Assembly (NCBI GenBank): GCA_964035575.1
Contig: OZ037868.1
Coordinates: forward strand, 558,001-622,000
Reading direction: 5' to 3'
Length of the DNA: 64,000 bases
From: Rhynchopus sp. YZ270_cl-10
Lineage: Eukaryota; Euglenozoa; Diplonemea; Diplonemida; Diplonemidae
Shown here: piece after piece, positions 20,276-32,200 of the stretch
Numbering within the stretch: position 1 is the first letter of the stretch
Layout of the letters: each line of letters begins with the position of its first letter
Notes under the pieces: model-generated
Told to the model about the DNA's origin: nothing
What the model saw: the letters and a program-made list of their open reading frames with translations, nothing else
The model's database searches: none
Translations under genes and position numbers: made by a program

Positions 20276-20440
20276 CTTTTGCGAAGCAAAAAAAAATAAT
20301 ATAATATGGCGCCGCAGGCGAAAAAAAATTGGGGTACGGTGTAAAAATCTAGCCTTTTACACCACAGAGTCACTCAACGAACCCTTTTTTGCGGAGCAAA
20401 AAAGGAAAAATGGCGCCGCAGGCAAAAAAAAATTGGGTAC
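20276..20440 (+). repeat. Repeat B, copy 1
   Basis: Two direct sub-copies of a unit with TTTTGCGAAGCAAAA or TTTTTTGCGGAGCAAAAAA, then ATGGCGCCGCAGGC, an A-run and TTGGGGTAC. Between them lies GTGTAAAAATCTAGCC-TTTTACACCAC. The whole block recurs inverted at 41461-41615. Confidence 0.65.
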
Positions 20441-20813
20441 AGCCTGTATGGTACGGGATTTCATGGTGCGATCAGCAACCCAGTTCCCCAAAAAATGCAA
20501 AAAATTTTTTCTCCAAATCTGCAAAAGTTTTTTTTTTTTTTCAAAACTGAGGTTCAGCCTCAGTTCTACTATGGTATATAAATCTCTGATTCTTTTTTTG
20601 TATCCTCTCTTGTTGTCTTTGATTTGTTTTCTTTATCTAACGAGGTTTTTTTTGGAAGATGTTTGTGTCGACAATCGCCTAAAGAACCCATTTCATCTTT
20701 TTCATGAATGTAGACACAACTGCCACAACCCTTTTCAAGGCCATTTGAGGCCAGCGAATCCGCTCCCATGTAGAAATTTGCTTCTAACAATGTGGACACC
20801 CGAAGTCACCCTA

Positions 20814-22432
20814 GACATACCACGAAGGCGAATACGTGTTCACCCTATATTCAGATCCCAAAATTCTTGGACCATATTCGCCCTGTATTCGGATCCGAAT
20901 TTTGCGCGAATCTTGAAGAAAACAGGCGAATACAGTGTGACACAGAATTAATGGCCGATGACGACATTTTGTAAAAATTGTTATATTATTCTAAAAAATA
21001 GGCAAAATTTGACTCATTTCATTGCATTTTCAACTGGCCGTGTATGAAAAGTGTGTGTGTGGGGAAAATATTAACATGGAAATATCCCTTTTTGGTAAAA
21101 AAGGGTGTATGTGTAAAAAAAAAAAAATACAGTGTAGCAGTACAAACGAGTGGGTGCACAAAAATAAATAGAGCATGCATTAGTATTTTGTGTGCATTCC
21201 GTTGGAATTGCGAACTGCGTCTAGGCGTCGTGGCATTGACATGATGTAACGTGCAACGAAGCTATTGTCCATCTTGGACCATTCCTTGTTGATGGCACGT
21301 TTAAGTGCTGACACGTCTTTGGGCTCCCGTTCGTTGACTGCAGTCTGCAGCTTGGCCCACAGGTTCTCAATAGGATTGAGATCAGGGGAGTTGCCTGGCC
21401 AGTCAGCTTTAGGGAGGAACGAGAAAGGTTGGGAGGAGAGGAATGCTTGAGTAACGTTCGCAGTGTGGCAGGGTGCCCCATCCTGCTGAAACGTGTAGCT
21501 ACTGTCAGGCAGGAGTTCTTTTATTTCTTTGAGCGCTTTCTGTAAGACGAGCGTACGGTACTTCTCTGCATTGAGAGCACCGTCATAGAAATAGAGCTTC
21601 GTCTTACCTCTGGTGGTGATTCCTCCCCAGACGTGAACCTTCTGCGTAGCCCTGACCTTATCAACGGTTGGGGGCGGCTCATCACCATCTGCAACCCAGA
21701 CAACATCGTTCTTCTTGCTCACCCGAGAAAAAAGCCAAAAGTCTTTTTCATCGGTGAACATCACCTTTGACCAGTCGGTGTTTCGATGCGTTTCAGCAAA
21801 CTCTATCCGGGCAGTGATGTTCTTTTCCGAGAGCTTTGGTTTGCTCTTCGTTTGAACGGGCTTCAGCCCCTTCTCCTTCAGGCACCTGCGGACACTCTCC
21901 CTCGAAATCTGTAGTCGCGACGCTACTTTCCTGCAAGACTGAAACCGCTTGCCCCGCATGTGTCTAACCACCCTATTCTTAACGGTGTCGGTGGTGGCCG
22001 ATCTCTTGCGTCCCCTCCCTGGCTTGTCCGAAAAATTCCGCTCTCCAGCGCGGTACTCCTTCACCCACCTACCCAAACTCCTCTTCGCAACGTTCAGCAA
22101 CTCCGCCACCTCATCATGGCTCTTACCGCCAACAACGACTAGCGACGCTGCCTGTAGGCGCAACCCTTCCCTCGTGGCCTCAGTGTTCACTTTACCCTTA
22201 ACCATTATATTTTTGCTTCTATTGTGTTCCTGGGCGTAAATATTTTATGTTTTGGGGGTGTTTTGAATATGTCCTTGTCAAAATTTGCCGTTTTTTTATA
22301 AAATGTCTTCATCGGCCATTAATTCTGTGTCACACTGTATGCCATATTCGGATCCGAATATAGGGTGAATATGGTCCAGGATTTTTGGGATCCGAATGTA
22401 GGGTGAATACGAATTCGCCTTCGGGGTATGCC
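20814..22432 (-). mobile_element. Tc1/mariner-type DNA transposon, apparently complete
   Basis: About 1.62 kb bounded by inverted repeats of roughly 150 bp that begin GACATACCACGAAGGCGAA (left) and, on the opposite strand, GGCATACCCCGAAGGCGAA (right). Both share CAGTGTGACACAGAATTAAT towards the inside. The left repeat has about 25 extra bases. Both ends are flanked by TA (20812-20813 and 22433-22434), the Tc1/mariner target duplication. The repeats themselves contain sub-repeats ending ATTCGGATCCGAAT. The transposase frame is uninterrupted, so the element may be recent. Confidence 0.88.
21180..22205 (-). CDS. Tc1/mariner transposase, DD37E type
   Basis: The 341-residue protein has the usual two parts. 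The N-terminal paired-like DNA-binding half is two helix-turn-helix units (GKSHDEVAELLNVAKRSLGR and CRKVASRLQISRESVRRCLK) with the GRGRKR link between them. The C-terminal DDE catalytic domain has FTDEKDFWLF for the first Asp, FQQDGAPCHTA for the second and SPDLNPIENLW for the Glu. I count 37 residues between the second Asp and the Glu, placing it in the DD37E group rather than DD34E. All catalytic residues are present and there is no frameshift. It is the only coding part of the element and is not part of the host gene array. Confidence 0.92.
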   Translation of the reverse strand: MVKGKVNTEATREGLRLQAASLVVVGGKSHDEVAELLNVAKRSLGRWVKEYRAGERNFSDKPGRGRKRSATTDTVKNRVVRHMRGKRFQSCRKVASRLQISRESVRRCLKEKGLKPVQTKSKPKLSEKNITARIEFAETHRNTDWSKVMFTDEKDFWLFSRVSKKNDVVWVADGDEPPPTVDKVRATQKVHVWGGITTRGKTKLYFYDGALNAEKYRTLVLQKALKEIKELLPDSSYTFQQDGAPCHTANVTQAFLSSQPFSFLPKADWPGNSPDLNPIENLWAKLQTAVNEREPKDVSALKRAINKEWSKMDNSFVARYIMSMPRRLDAVRNSNGMHTKY

Positions 22433-22627
22433 TAGGGCAGGTCGACCTGGGGGCTTTGAATGGGCTTTTTATGAAGTTTTTTTTTGCTATTTTTGCTTTG
22501 TGCTCTTGGTCGGCTAGGGGGCTGTACTCAAAACTGGCCAAAGCCTTTGTTGTACAGAAGAAAAATGTATTGTTTTTTGCAGGAAATTTTCGAAATATCT
22601 CCTACACAGGACTGCGCAACAATAAAA

Positions 22628-22650
22628 TGGTTTGACTTGAGATGCAAAGC
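22628..22650 (-). repeat. Fragment of hairpin family 2
   Basis: Plus strand TTTGACTTGAGATGCAAAGCC, the left arm only. It may be a decayed copy. Confidence 0.3.
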
Positions 22651-22680
22651 CATATTCGTCTAATAATAGTTTCATATCCC

Positions 22681-22865
22681 GTACCAGGAACTATTCTGAG
22701 GTGGCCCGGGGGTACGGCGTTTAGTTTTTCCGCGACCCCGGGCCACCCCATATTCTGGAATGTATTCTTGGAACAAAACTTGGGACAACCCGAAAATCCG
22801 GATTATCCCAGTTTTTTGTTCCGTCCCAAAAATATTTCTGTCCCAGAATAGTTCCTAGCCGGTAC
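22681..22865. mobile_element. Foldback element with nested hairpins
   Basis: The outer arms GTACCAGGAACTATTCTG and CAGAATAGTTCCTAGCCGGTAC are complementary. Inside are two further hairpins: GGTGGCCCGGGG/CCCCGGGCCACC, and GGAACAAAACTTGGGA paired with TCCCAGTTTTTTGTTCC. The 185-bp segment can thus fold into a three-stem structure on either strand. It has no coding capacity. Confidence 0.65.
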
Positions 22866-23713
22866 TTTCAAAAGAGAGAGCACACGGACGTTCTCTCATC
22901 TTTTTGTTGTGTTGCAAAAAAAAAAAAAAAAAAAATGTGAAAAAAAAGAGAAAAAAAAGCAACTGGTTCCGCGCATAAATTGAAACTATGAGCTGCGTTA
23001 ATATTGCAAATAATGCCTCAAAACGGAAAAAAATAATAATAAAGATAGTTCAATTTCCCCTCCCATCTCCCACGCTCCCCATACTGGCAGGGGAATAGTG
23101 GCAGGAGAGAGGAAATTAGGTTCTTCACAAAATATGCCAGACGATGAAAAACACTGAGGGGGGGAAAAGGGGGGGAATTGGGAATAGTAAAAAAAAAAAA
23201 AAAAGTCAAGATGGAATCTCGGACCCCTCGGACTCATCTTAATTGGAAAAACCCGAAAAGATAGATGGCGTTTATTTGTATAAGTGTAAACACCCGAGGA
23301 TGCACACTGCTATGTATTACCGTAATTAGAAAAAGGACCGGAAAAAGTTCCGGGAAAAAGTTGGCACTTTTTTTTTTTGGATTTTTTTTTTTTCGCGCCG
23401 AATTGGGACTTTTTCCGACAATTTTTATCACGATATTTTTTTTTCTGCAACGTGATGGGATACATTGCGCAAAAAAAAACCCCCCGCTTGGTACCAAAAC
23501 CCGGCAGTACCAAAAAAAATTTCTCAAAATAAGGTAATGTCGCGGCACTTTAGCAGCCTTCACCAGGCGGGACATCACTGGTATTGGGGGGGACATTGTG
23601 CTGAAACAAATTGGAGGGGAGGGTCAGAGGGGGGTGGTCGTTATCACGCAACCTGGGTACAACCTCATTCCAACAGAAGTGGCATGAGGTAACACTACGA
23701 AAGAAAAGAAAGG
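22866..23713. other. Intergenic stretch with homopolymer runs
   Basis: A-runs up to about 21 bases (22916) and 15 (23189), T-runs, and GTAAACACCCGAGGATGCAC (23285), which resembles 35531. No gene supported. Confidence 0.4.
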
Positions 23714-23761
23714 TTTATAAGATGAGCCCAAGCCCCCTCTTCTCTCGCTTAAGTCACCTTA
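23714..23761 (-). repeat. Hairpin element, family 1 (long loop)
   Basis: Plus strand: TTTATAAGATGAGCCCAAGC, CCCCTCTTCTCTC, GCTTAAGTCACCTT. It lies about 140 bases 3' of the stop codon of the next gene. Confidence 0.6.
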
Positions 23762-23898
23762 CAGAAAGCTTGGAAGGAAGAATGTGTTTTCACACAGCAC
23801 CACACATCTTCAACAAAAGAGATAACTAGAGACTCTTGATTTGACTGTTTTTGTACATATTTTTTTTTTTGGGGGGGAGGTGGGATTTTTTGAGTTTT

Positions 23899-25290
23899 TT
23901 ATGCCACTGCAACAGCCACCGAATCCGTCGGTGTCGGTACCGGGCCTCCAGTTGCAAAGACATTGGGCTCTGTAGGGTATGATTATGAGAAAGGACAGTT
24001 TATCGTGATGACCCTAAGCCCCTCATGTGGCAGTTTGATCACTGAATCGTATTGAATTTGATTGAAAATAGTCATGCAGCATAGGCAGATGTTTGTACAA
24101 AAAAGGGGGTTGTCGGGGATCATGTCATATTCCCTAATTGATCAAGTGGCGTCCCAGTGGGAATTCTTCAGATAAAAAAAAATTGGCAATTTTTTTTTAC
24201 AAATAAATATCGTTCATACCTTGTGGTGCAGCCATGGTTGGGTATGCTGCCGGGCTTTGTGCTGGCACTGTTGTTGAAAAAAAATTAAGATAAATCGCGC
24301 CTCATTTCCCTTCAGAATTTTTTACGTTATATTCGTTACAACATCGAAGATTTGCGCCTATTCCTATGGCAACTTCGCAAAAAAAAATAAAAAATATTTC
24401 AACTACAACAGAACCTCACACATACCTGGGGGAGCGCTTGCCGGAGGGGGGCTTGATGCGTCTCCGTGGCCAAGATCGTTGACGTACCTGCCGACGTCGA
24501 AGCTGCTGGCGGCCAGCTTGAAGGAGAAAAAGAAACCGGCGCAGACCGCGAGGTAGCCATTCTGCATGTAGATGTAGGGGCCCCAGATGGTGAGGGGAAG
24601 CCACCCGGCAAGCCACATCGCTGCGAGCAGTGCGGAGAGCCCTGTTGCAACCTGGGCGGGGATCTTGCTGCGGAAGGCGATAAGCAGCGCACAGAACACA
24701 GTACTGAAGATGCCGAGGAGCAGCCCCCACAGCTGCTTCCCCGAGCAGCCGTCACACTGCTTGTCCCCATCGCTGTCGACGTAGCATTCATCTCTACCGC
24801 AGTCGTACGACGCCTGCACGGTCAGCACAATAGACGCAAACAGAACGTACATCAGATCCGACCCATTCTGTGCAAGCACACTGTACGCAGAGTCGACCTG
24901 AGGAATCAGCGAAAAGGCAATGTGCAGCGCAGTCAAGAAAGAGATCCACGCACCGAAGAAGCCATTGCCGGCGTTCTTGAAGGGTTCCTTGAAGGTAAGC
25001 ACACCCACCCCAGCACCCCACCACAGAAGAAGCAGGGCCGACGTAACCATCTCCCCATGCGCACCGAGGGGCAGAACAGGCTTCGACAGCACCCCCGCCT
25101 TCCAGAGTCCAAGAAGCCCAATGACAAACGCAAGACTGATCACCGAGCAGGCAACGGCCCATGCAGTCTCCTTCTTGCACTCATTCGATTTGTCGCAAAG
25201 GTGTGCAGAAGCAATCATGACCACAAACGACGCAAGCCCGATGATCGCAAGCTTCGCTGCGAGGCCCAGCTTGGGTGGTGTTGTCGTCAT
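23899..25290 (-). CDS. Multi-membrane protein with acidic/Cys loop and proline-rich tail (three exons)
   Basis: Exons 25290-24426, 24267-24220 and 23969-23899 (phase 1 at both joins) give 327 residues ending VAVAVA. Introns start GTATGT and GTATGA and end CAACAG and CCTACAG. There are about eight hydrophobic segments, for example LAIIGLASFVVMIASAHL, ALLLLWWGAGVGVLTF and LWGLLLGIFSTVFCALLIAF. Between segments five and six lies YDCGRDECYVDSDGDKQCDG, a Cys/Asp-rich loop that could bind calcium or form disulphides. The tail is rich in Pro, Ala and Ser. I do not recognise the family. Exon 2 is only 48 bases. A hairpin element sits inside intron 2. The start is the first ATG after a T-rich tract. 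Confidence 0.7.
24000..24043 (-). repeat. Hairpin element, family 1, inside an intron
   Basis: Plus strand: TTTATCGTGATGACCCTAAGC, CCCTCATGTG, GCAGTTTGATCAC. Degenerate, but the left arm and loop are recognisable. It lies in intron 2 of the membrane-protein gene, in the same orientation as all other copies. Confidence 0.45.
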
Positions 25291-26139
25291 TTTGTGTAGG
25301 AAAAAAAAAAAAACAGAACTGGCTGGAAGGAGGTGTGCGTAAAATGTGTCAACACAGCAAAAAATCAAAACCCGGGAAGGAGATGGACAAAATAAAATTC
25401 GTTTTCGGTATGGAGACAAATCGAAAAAAGCAAAAAAGAAATCATTACTCTCCGAAAAATACGGGGTGTGCTGTGGATAGGGGGGCCTCACCATTCATCG
25501 ACGCAGGCACTGGCAACCCCTGAAAGTGCATAACGCACAAAACGTAAAATGCAAAAAGAAACGAACGGGTTATAGCATTTGCAGGAAAAATATTGGGATA
25601 GTGTATCAGGCCTGCTCTCGAAAATCCGTGGTAGCTAGACGATGATAGTGACGGAAAAGGTGTTCGTTCTTTACCCACAAATGTAAGACCCCGCCTTGAG
25701 GGGCGGGAACTTAGCGTGGCAACCATTGTTCTCCGTGTGGGTGATTAATGTTCTAAAACCCTTACTTCCTCTGCACCTTTTTTCAATGCTCATAGTAATA
25801 TATTGTAGCATCGACGACATGAAAAATAGATTGTCATTTGTGTCAAAGCAATCGCCACTTTTTTAATAAAAGTGGCAGAACAAAGGGCCCCCTTGTAGAA
25901 CAGAACCTGCCTGAAAAACAAAATGGGACTACACAATAACTACTCATCAAAAACAACAACAGCATCCGTAATTATAAACACAGTGTTGTATCGATGTCCC
26001 TCCCTTTCTCATGCAGCAGGGTCGACATGCTGATGGGATTCGGTGGACACACGATGAAACAATACAACATGAAAATGGGCAAATATTCCACAGGAATTAC
26101 CCGAAAAACTGAACAAAACACATGAACTGGGTTAGCACA
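25291..26139. other. Intergenic region
   Basis: No supported gene. It contains short A-runs and a stretch (25440-25730) with open frames on both strands but no domain signal. Confidence 0.4.
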
Positions 26140-27279
26140 TCACACATGAAACACAGCTACCAGCGGGAAGTGGTCCGATGAAAAGTTTGTGTTGCGCACA
26201 TCAGCGACTACCGACATGACAGGCCGTGCCTCGCTTGTATGCAACACCCAATCAACATGAAAGCGTGACAGATCCCAGAAGGAACCGGGCATGGACTCAG
26301 CCACACTGTACTTAGGGGCAACAGTCACAGAATCCTTGAGGGCACTCAATATTCTGCGTGGGGTCGTGGGGACAGAGGTGGGCATGTTCAGCCCCATGGC
26401 GTGCATCGTGAACAACACACTCGACAACAGGCGTGCCGCGTACGTCGTTGCGAGGGTGCCTTGCCAGCCGTGGAACGTCGCGGACACTTGGTTCTTTGTT
26501 GCTGCACCCACCCATGCATCTTGCAGGGGGAACGCAGCTTCCTTGTCGAGCAGCACCCTGTGTGGTGTCTGCCCTGGCGCCGAGTTGAAGTCTCCTGTGA
26601 CAAACACAGCGGCATCTGGATAGCGTGCTTTGTACAGCGTGACTGTCTCCTGCAGGACTGCGGCCTGGCCGCGCCGTGCAAGCTCACTCCACACATCAAG
26701 GTGTGTGTTGAGGTGCAGCAACGTCCTTCCTGTGCGCTTCACCTTGAACACCGCGATGTTGACCGTCCTCACCCCTATGCTGCCCCACGACTTGCTTGGC
26801 CTTTCTGGCGTCTCCGAAAGCCAACGGTACCCCTGCTCAAGCAGCTCCAGGGTCTCCGTGTTGTACAGAATGCCGCACTGCACGTCGCTGTACCGTGAGG
26901 GGTGTGCGAGATCGTCGTTGTCGACACCCTGGCGGTTGTACCCCAGAGCACGGTATGGGTGTCCTTTGGGGAACTCCAGGAGCATGTGGTGGACCTGCCC
27001 ACCAAAGGGTTCCTGCATGCCTACCAGGTCTGCGTGCCAGCGCGTGATGGTGTCGCGTAGACGGAAGACACGCCGTGTGAAGTGGTTGTTCTCGTCCGAC
27101 TCAAGCCCATCAAGGCGTACATTGAAGGACATTACCGTCACGGTGTCGTCATGGTCACGTGCCAGGTTCTCCCGCAGCTCGTACAACCCGTCCTCACCAA
27201 AGCTCTCACCAGGAATGCACAACCCTGCAAACAGTGCAACAACCACCACCAGCGTTGCCACGACAGAGAACCGGCACAT
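26140..27279 (-). CDS. Secreted endonuclease/exonuclease/phosphatase-family enzyme
   Basis: The 379-residue single exon begins with a signal peptide or signal anchor (FSVVATLVVVVALFAGLCI). The EEP fold follows with all expected catalytic blocks: VMSFNVRLDG (Asn), LVGMQEPFG (Gln-Glu, metal), LLHLNTHLDV (His), FVTGDFNSAPG (Asp and Asn) and NTNFSSDHFPLVAVF (Asp-His). This is the layout of bacterial and protist enzymes related to sphingomyelinase C, DNase I and inositol phosphatases; a phosphodiesterase or phosphatase acting outside the cytosol is likely, but the substrate cannot be told. Length and motif order are normal. A CAAACAG acceptor at 27298-27297 lies 18 bases upstream of the ATG. Confidence 0.87.
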   Translation of the reverse strand: MCRFSVVATLVVVVALFAGLCIPGESFGEDGLYELRENLARDHDDTVTVMSFNVRLDGLESDENNHFTRRVFRLRDTITRWHADLVGMQEPFGGQVHHMLLEFPKGHPYRALGYNRQGVDNDDLAHPSRYSDVQCGILYNTETLELLEQGYRWLSETPERPSKSWGSIGVRTVNIAVFKVKRTGRTLLHLNTHLDVWSELARRGQAAVLQETVTLYKARYPDAAVFVTGDFNSAPGQTPHRVLLDKEAAFPLQDAWVGAATKNQVSATFHGWQGTLATTYAARLLSSVLFTMHAMGLNMPTSVPTTPRRILSALKDSVTVAPKYSVAESMPGSFWDLSRFHVDWVLHTSEARPVMSVVADVRNTNFSSDHFPLVAVFHV

Positions 27280-28133
27280 CGTGAGGCAGCCTTACCCTGT
27301 TTGATGTGTATTTTGTATTAAAAAAAAGAAGTGGGAAGGGAGAATGCACACATCGGTCAGATGACGGACCTTTGCAGACACAGGGTAATTAGGCATGATT
27401 GGTTCCGTCTAGGAGAAAAAGGTGTCGTGCTGGAAAAGGTGCAAGAAGGTTCAAAGATGATTCGCTATTGTTTATTGGCTGTTTTGTATTGTCTCTCCCT
27501 TTTGCTGTCTTTTGTTTTGTTTTTTTATGTTTTTTTGAAACCTTAAAAGATATGTACAAGACGTCCTCATCTTTCAAGGTTTATTGCTTTCGGATCGTTT
27601 TTTTTCCCCCCTCGATTTCTTGCACTTATTTTGTTTTGATTTCTGTCTCTTCTCATCCCCAGCACTCCCCCCTCCCCCACCCGTGGAGAAACCACGAAAG
27701 AAAAAGGGGTCTCCGTCCAACACACAAAAAAAAAAAATCTAAACAACCTGTTGCTGACAACTGAATAGCAGACCTGCACACAGCACTTGCCAACCTCCAC
27801 AGATCACACCCCCCCTTCCCTCCTCCCCCAACCCCCCTCAACCCCCACCATGATCTTGCGCAGCACCCCCACCCCCTCTACCCTTACCCCGCCCTCTCCC
27901 CCACTGGAAACTTTGCATGGGGTCAGTAGTTGGCCACCTTTCTGCACTGCCGAAGCGAAGGTTACGAGACGTACGAATTTGCACTTTAACAAAACGAGAT
28001 GCAGCTAAGGGAATGCACATGGTCTTTGCTGAACACTGCAAAGGGGGGGGTTTTAGGGAGTGGTATGTGCCACGCAGTTCAGTTGTTCTTCTTTGAGTGT
28101 CGAAGGCTGAGGGAGGGTGTGCAGACGGCAGTG
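27280..28133. other. Intergenic region
   Basis: T-rich and C-rich tracts (27480-27620; 27815-27900 with CCCCCACC-type runs) and no supported gene. Confidence 0.4.
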
Positions 28134-29160
28134 CTATTCTGGGGTTGCGACCATGCAGGACTTCTTCTTGGGAACACACGCCGCAGCCACCACCGCAACG
28201 GCAGTGTAGAACAACCAGCCGTGGTAGAAATAGCAGTACAGCGCAACGAGAACCACCAAGAAGAACACATAGTCCTTCGCGAGCACACGGCAGGTGGGTG
28301 GGTTGCGGATTTTCCTGCAGAGAGAAAGTGAAAAAGGGAGGAATGAATAATAGAACCACAATACACAAATTTGTTTTGGATCTGCCACCCCCTCTTTTTT
28401 CAACCAACGAAAAATTTGTGGTAGATTAATCAGTCTCAGAGATGAACACCGAGAGGTCCTTAGAGCATAACATTTTCCCATGATGTGTTTGATAACTAAT
28501 GGGGGTAATTTTTGCGCAGAATATGGCCCCAATGGTATGTGTATATGTGCGTATCCATACCTCGCGAGCGCAAACCCGTCGCGCCCATCTGCCCCCGAAG
28601 GCACTGCCCAGGCTTCGCTAAAATCTATCGAAAGCGACCCCGAGCCTTCCAACGGAACATTCACCCGTACAGGGCCCGTTCCCCTGGATGCATCTGCGTG
28701 CAGCTGTGGGGTGTGATGTACAAAGAGAAACGGATGGATGACACTCTAGTTCAAAAAATCACATTATGATAAAGTGGAGTTTGATAGTATAGAATAAAAG
28801 AAGGTGGCTGATAAGCGCTGGCAAGACGATCCTGCATCATTAGCACAAAAAAAAAAACTCTGAGTAGTGACGCTTCCAGAGGGGACGCAGGAGGGGGGCA
28901 CTGCGGAAGGATAAAATAAAAAATGGGGGGGGAACAATACCTTGTCCACTTCGCGCGACACCTCCGCCTGCAGATACACATCCTTGTAGGTGTCCACCCA
29001 GATCGTCTGCAGAGGCGTTTCGATGTACCTCTCGTTGAACAGCCAATCGATGTTGTTGAAGATCTGTACAAAAATGTGTTTGAAGACAATAAAAAGAAAC
29101 AAAGAAAATCCCCACGAACGTATTCACCCTACGAATGCTCTCCACCACCATGAGTCCCAT
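28134..29160 (-). CDS. Small C-terminally anchored membrane protein, or 3' exons of the SMPD4-like gene (four exons)
   Basis: Exons 29160-29128, 29063-28941, 28703-28561 and 28314-28134 join in phases 0, 0 and 2 into 159 residues with a stop. Introns begin GTGAAT, GTATTG and GTATGG and end TGTACAG, CCCACAG and CTGCAG. The N-terminal half is soluble and helical (WLFNERYIETPLQTIWVDTY). The C-terminus has two hydrophobic segments (DYVFFLVVLVALYCYFYHG and FYTAVAVVAAACV) and a basic end. The upstream gene stops only about 60 bases before this ATG, and SMPD4 proteins end with just such paired segments after an R-x-L-x-Y-like stretch, so these exons may belong to that gene. No strong acceptor joins them in frame, so I list them separately. 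Confidence 0.55.
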
Positions 29161-29218
29161 ATTTATGCGCAACCTTTTTTCTTCTAACTTTCGCCCTTCA
29201 TACTTAACTGATGAGGTA

Positions 29219-32200
29219 CTATATGTCGCACCTCAGCTGCGGAGTAAAAAAATACAAACACAAAGCCAAAATACATACAACAGAATCTAAGAACCGGGTG
29301 AGCTTGAGGATCTGCCTCAGCTCCGATGGGCCTGGGGGGCGACGGTAGGGGAAGAAGCGCGCCCTGAGGTGCGTGGGCAGTTTGTGCTCCATATGGCACC
29401 AGGCGCTGTCGGGGCCTGCGAGCTCTACCTCCTTGCCGCCTCGGCGTTTGATGTCTCTGAACTCGAATGGCGCGCCACGTCCGAGGACCTTTTGGCGGCC
29501 GGCCTCGTTGAGGGTGTAGTTGTCGTAGTCGTCTGCTGTGAGGCGTGGCTGCACCGTGCTGCCTGCGGGTGTGTCGTCCGCCTGCGCACGCCATTCGCTT
29601 GCCGAGTTCGCCTCCTCCTCACACTGCTGGACACGCCCCGCAACATTAGGGTTCAACTCCTGCAACTTCGCCACCACATCGTCAATCAAAACCACCAAAT
29701 CCTCACGCACACCTTGATGCTGCTTGCGCCGCCACAACAGATCCATACACACCTTCGCAATCAACTGCTCGGACCCTCTGAACCCCGCCGTCGACGCCGC
29801 CCACGTCTCAGATGGCAAACAGTACGACACCGAGACTGCGACATCCTCCATTTTGCTTCCCATATGCTCCCTCGGAGGCGAAAACGAGGCATGCTGCTGG
29901 GTTGTACTACCACTCCCGCCAAGACCTTTGCAGACATACAACGCAAGATTCCCACAAACACAGCACAGCACTTTGTGCATCGCAGCGAGCATCTCCTCAG
30001 TCAAAACCGACGCATCACGCACCATATCCGATTGACAGAGCTCCAAGAAGTCGAGAAGCAGCGTTGTGTACAGCTCATGGTTGTCCTTCACATATGACCA
30101 ATAGTATGGTGTAAGGTCCTTCTGTGCGGAGGAAGGCGCGGGGGTGAACTTCCCTGGAGACGTCGTCAGGACCGCGGCAGACCCATTCGCAGCCTGCACT
30201 GCGGTGCGGAGAATCTCCTTCGACTCCCTGCAGAGCACCGTGCCGTAGAACTCACCCTCCACTGCAGCCTCTCTGTGGTGGCGAAGCGACTTCGCATACG
30301 ACAAAAGAGTTCTACAATAATGCGTTACCGGCGCAACCTGCGCAGGGATCTTCCGCATCACGCGAGTCAAAAAACGCGGTTTTCTCCCATAAGCAGAAAG
30401 AAGCGAAAGCTCCCAATCCGATAAAAAAGGCCCCCCCAAAAGCACCGCCTGCGACTCAATGAGGAACGCAAGACCGGCACCCTGAACGGAAGGAAGGGTG
30501 CTATCGCGTGGGAGTGACCCCTGAGCTGTCTGGGTGCGTCTCCCTGCGTCTCCAATGCGCGCAGCGGTCTCAAAGAAAACTGCATCGACCTCACGCTGCA
30601 AAGCGCTATCCGATTCCACCATTTGCACGATATTGTCCAGATCCGCTCTGTGTCCACGCACCCACCCCAGCTGCTCTAATTCAGTCAACCCGCGGGTTGT
30701 GCTTTGCGAACGGGTCTGCACATTTTTTTCTACCCCCTGCATTAACTCCACAAACGCAGAACTCACGTTTACCCTTGGTAGAACGGCATTCACAATCGCG
30801 ATGAAAACTTCAAAGAAAACCCGGTGTGCAGTCAGCTCTGTGTTGACCGGCAATCCTCCTTCATGCCCTCCGGTGATCAAATCTGAGAAGTGAGACGACG
30901 AAGAATTGACCCCATTGGCGGTGAGGAGAGGGGTCAGGACGGTGGTCTGCGCAGGGTGCACTGAAAACGCAGCCTCTGGGAGGCGCGCAGAAGAGAACCG
31001 GGGAGGTGAGATCAGAACGGACCAGAGGGTGAAGATTTCGAGGGTCGGGGTGTATTCCATTTCGAGGTATGTACAGTGCTCCCCTGCAGCGCCGTTTGCC
31101 ATACTGAGCATTAGATGGATAATCTGTGTCGCATAAGCTCTCGCATCACGACACGCATGAGCAGAGACGCAGACACGCTGCAATGCTGCTACCCTTCCCG
31201 ATGCACCATGGTTCACCAAATAGGGCGTTGCGTTCAACAGAAAATCATGAAACTGCACGGCCCGCATAAACGGCGACAACAACTGCACCATCATGTTACA
31301 TCTCCTTCTAATATCTTCTGCCGCCCGCTCCTCGTATACAGTAACGTTCATGGGGACACCTTCAAGGGTTTTGTCTTTGCTTAACGCTGCCAGATCGTTA
31401 ATCAATCCACGCCCCGTCTTTGAGCTCTCCATTAAAGAGTGCAGATCGATGACCCCCTTCATCCACACCTCCGCCACGCAGGCAACAAAAGACGTCATAC
31501 AGGTCTGTGAGATCTCTGTACGCTGCTCGGTGACAACACCTTCAAGGAAGTTGTCTTGGAATTTCGCAGGCAAAAATCCGTGCAAATAGGGCTGTCCCGG
31601 AGAAGGGGCGTACGATCCGAGAAACATATCGAAAATCACACAAAACCCTGGGAGACGCTCCACCGCACCTTCCAGACGGAATTGTTTTGTCCATTTCGCC
31701 TGAGCGTTGTCGGCTTCAGAGGCAACCCCTTTGAGACTGTTTACAAATTCAACCGCTTTGCGGACTCCGTTTACAACGCGTTTTCCTTGGACCACCGCAA
31801 AGTCGACGATATCCTTGGATGGTGCGAGAGATTGTTCTGCAACGTCCTCTGCCGCCTTCGAAAGGTGAGCTGCAAAGCGTAGCATGAAGTAGGGGAACGG
31901 TGCGATCATAACATTGGTAATCACCTTTCCGACTGCTTCGGTGTGGAACGGCGCTTCGGCGCTGGCGGGACACCAAATTGGAAGACAAAAAATCGGAGTT
32001 TGAGTGGTCTGACGCGAGCTTGAAGGGTGAAGATGCACGCCCTTCCCCGAGACCGCAGCGCGCCAATGTTTTGCCCAATCTCTTTGTGTCGCAGAAGGGA
32101 GGGTGTTGAAAGGGTAACCTACATAATTCGCAGAGGAAAGGTCTGGGTTGCGACCGGCACGGAGTTGGGTCCAGTGTTCGTTGATCTTTTTTGCATCGGA

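Noticed and set aside
22291-22600. Possible separate MITE next to the transposon
   Set aside because: It is the right inverted repeat of the Tc1/mariner element itself.
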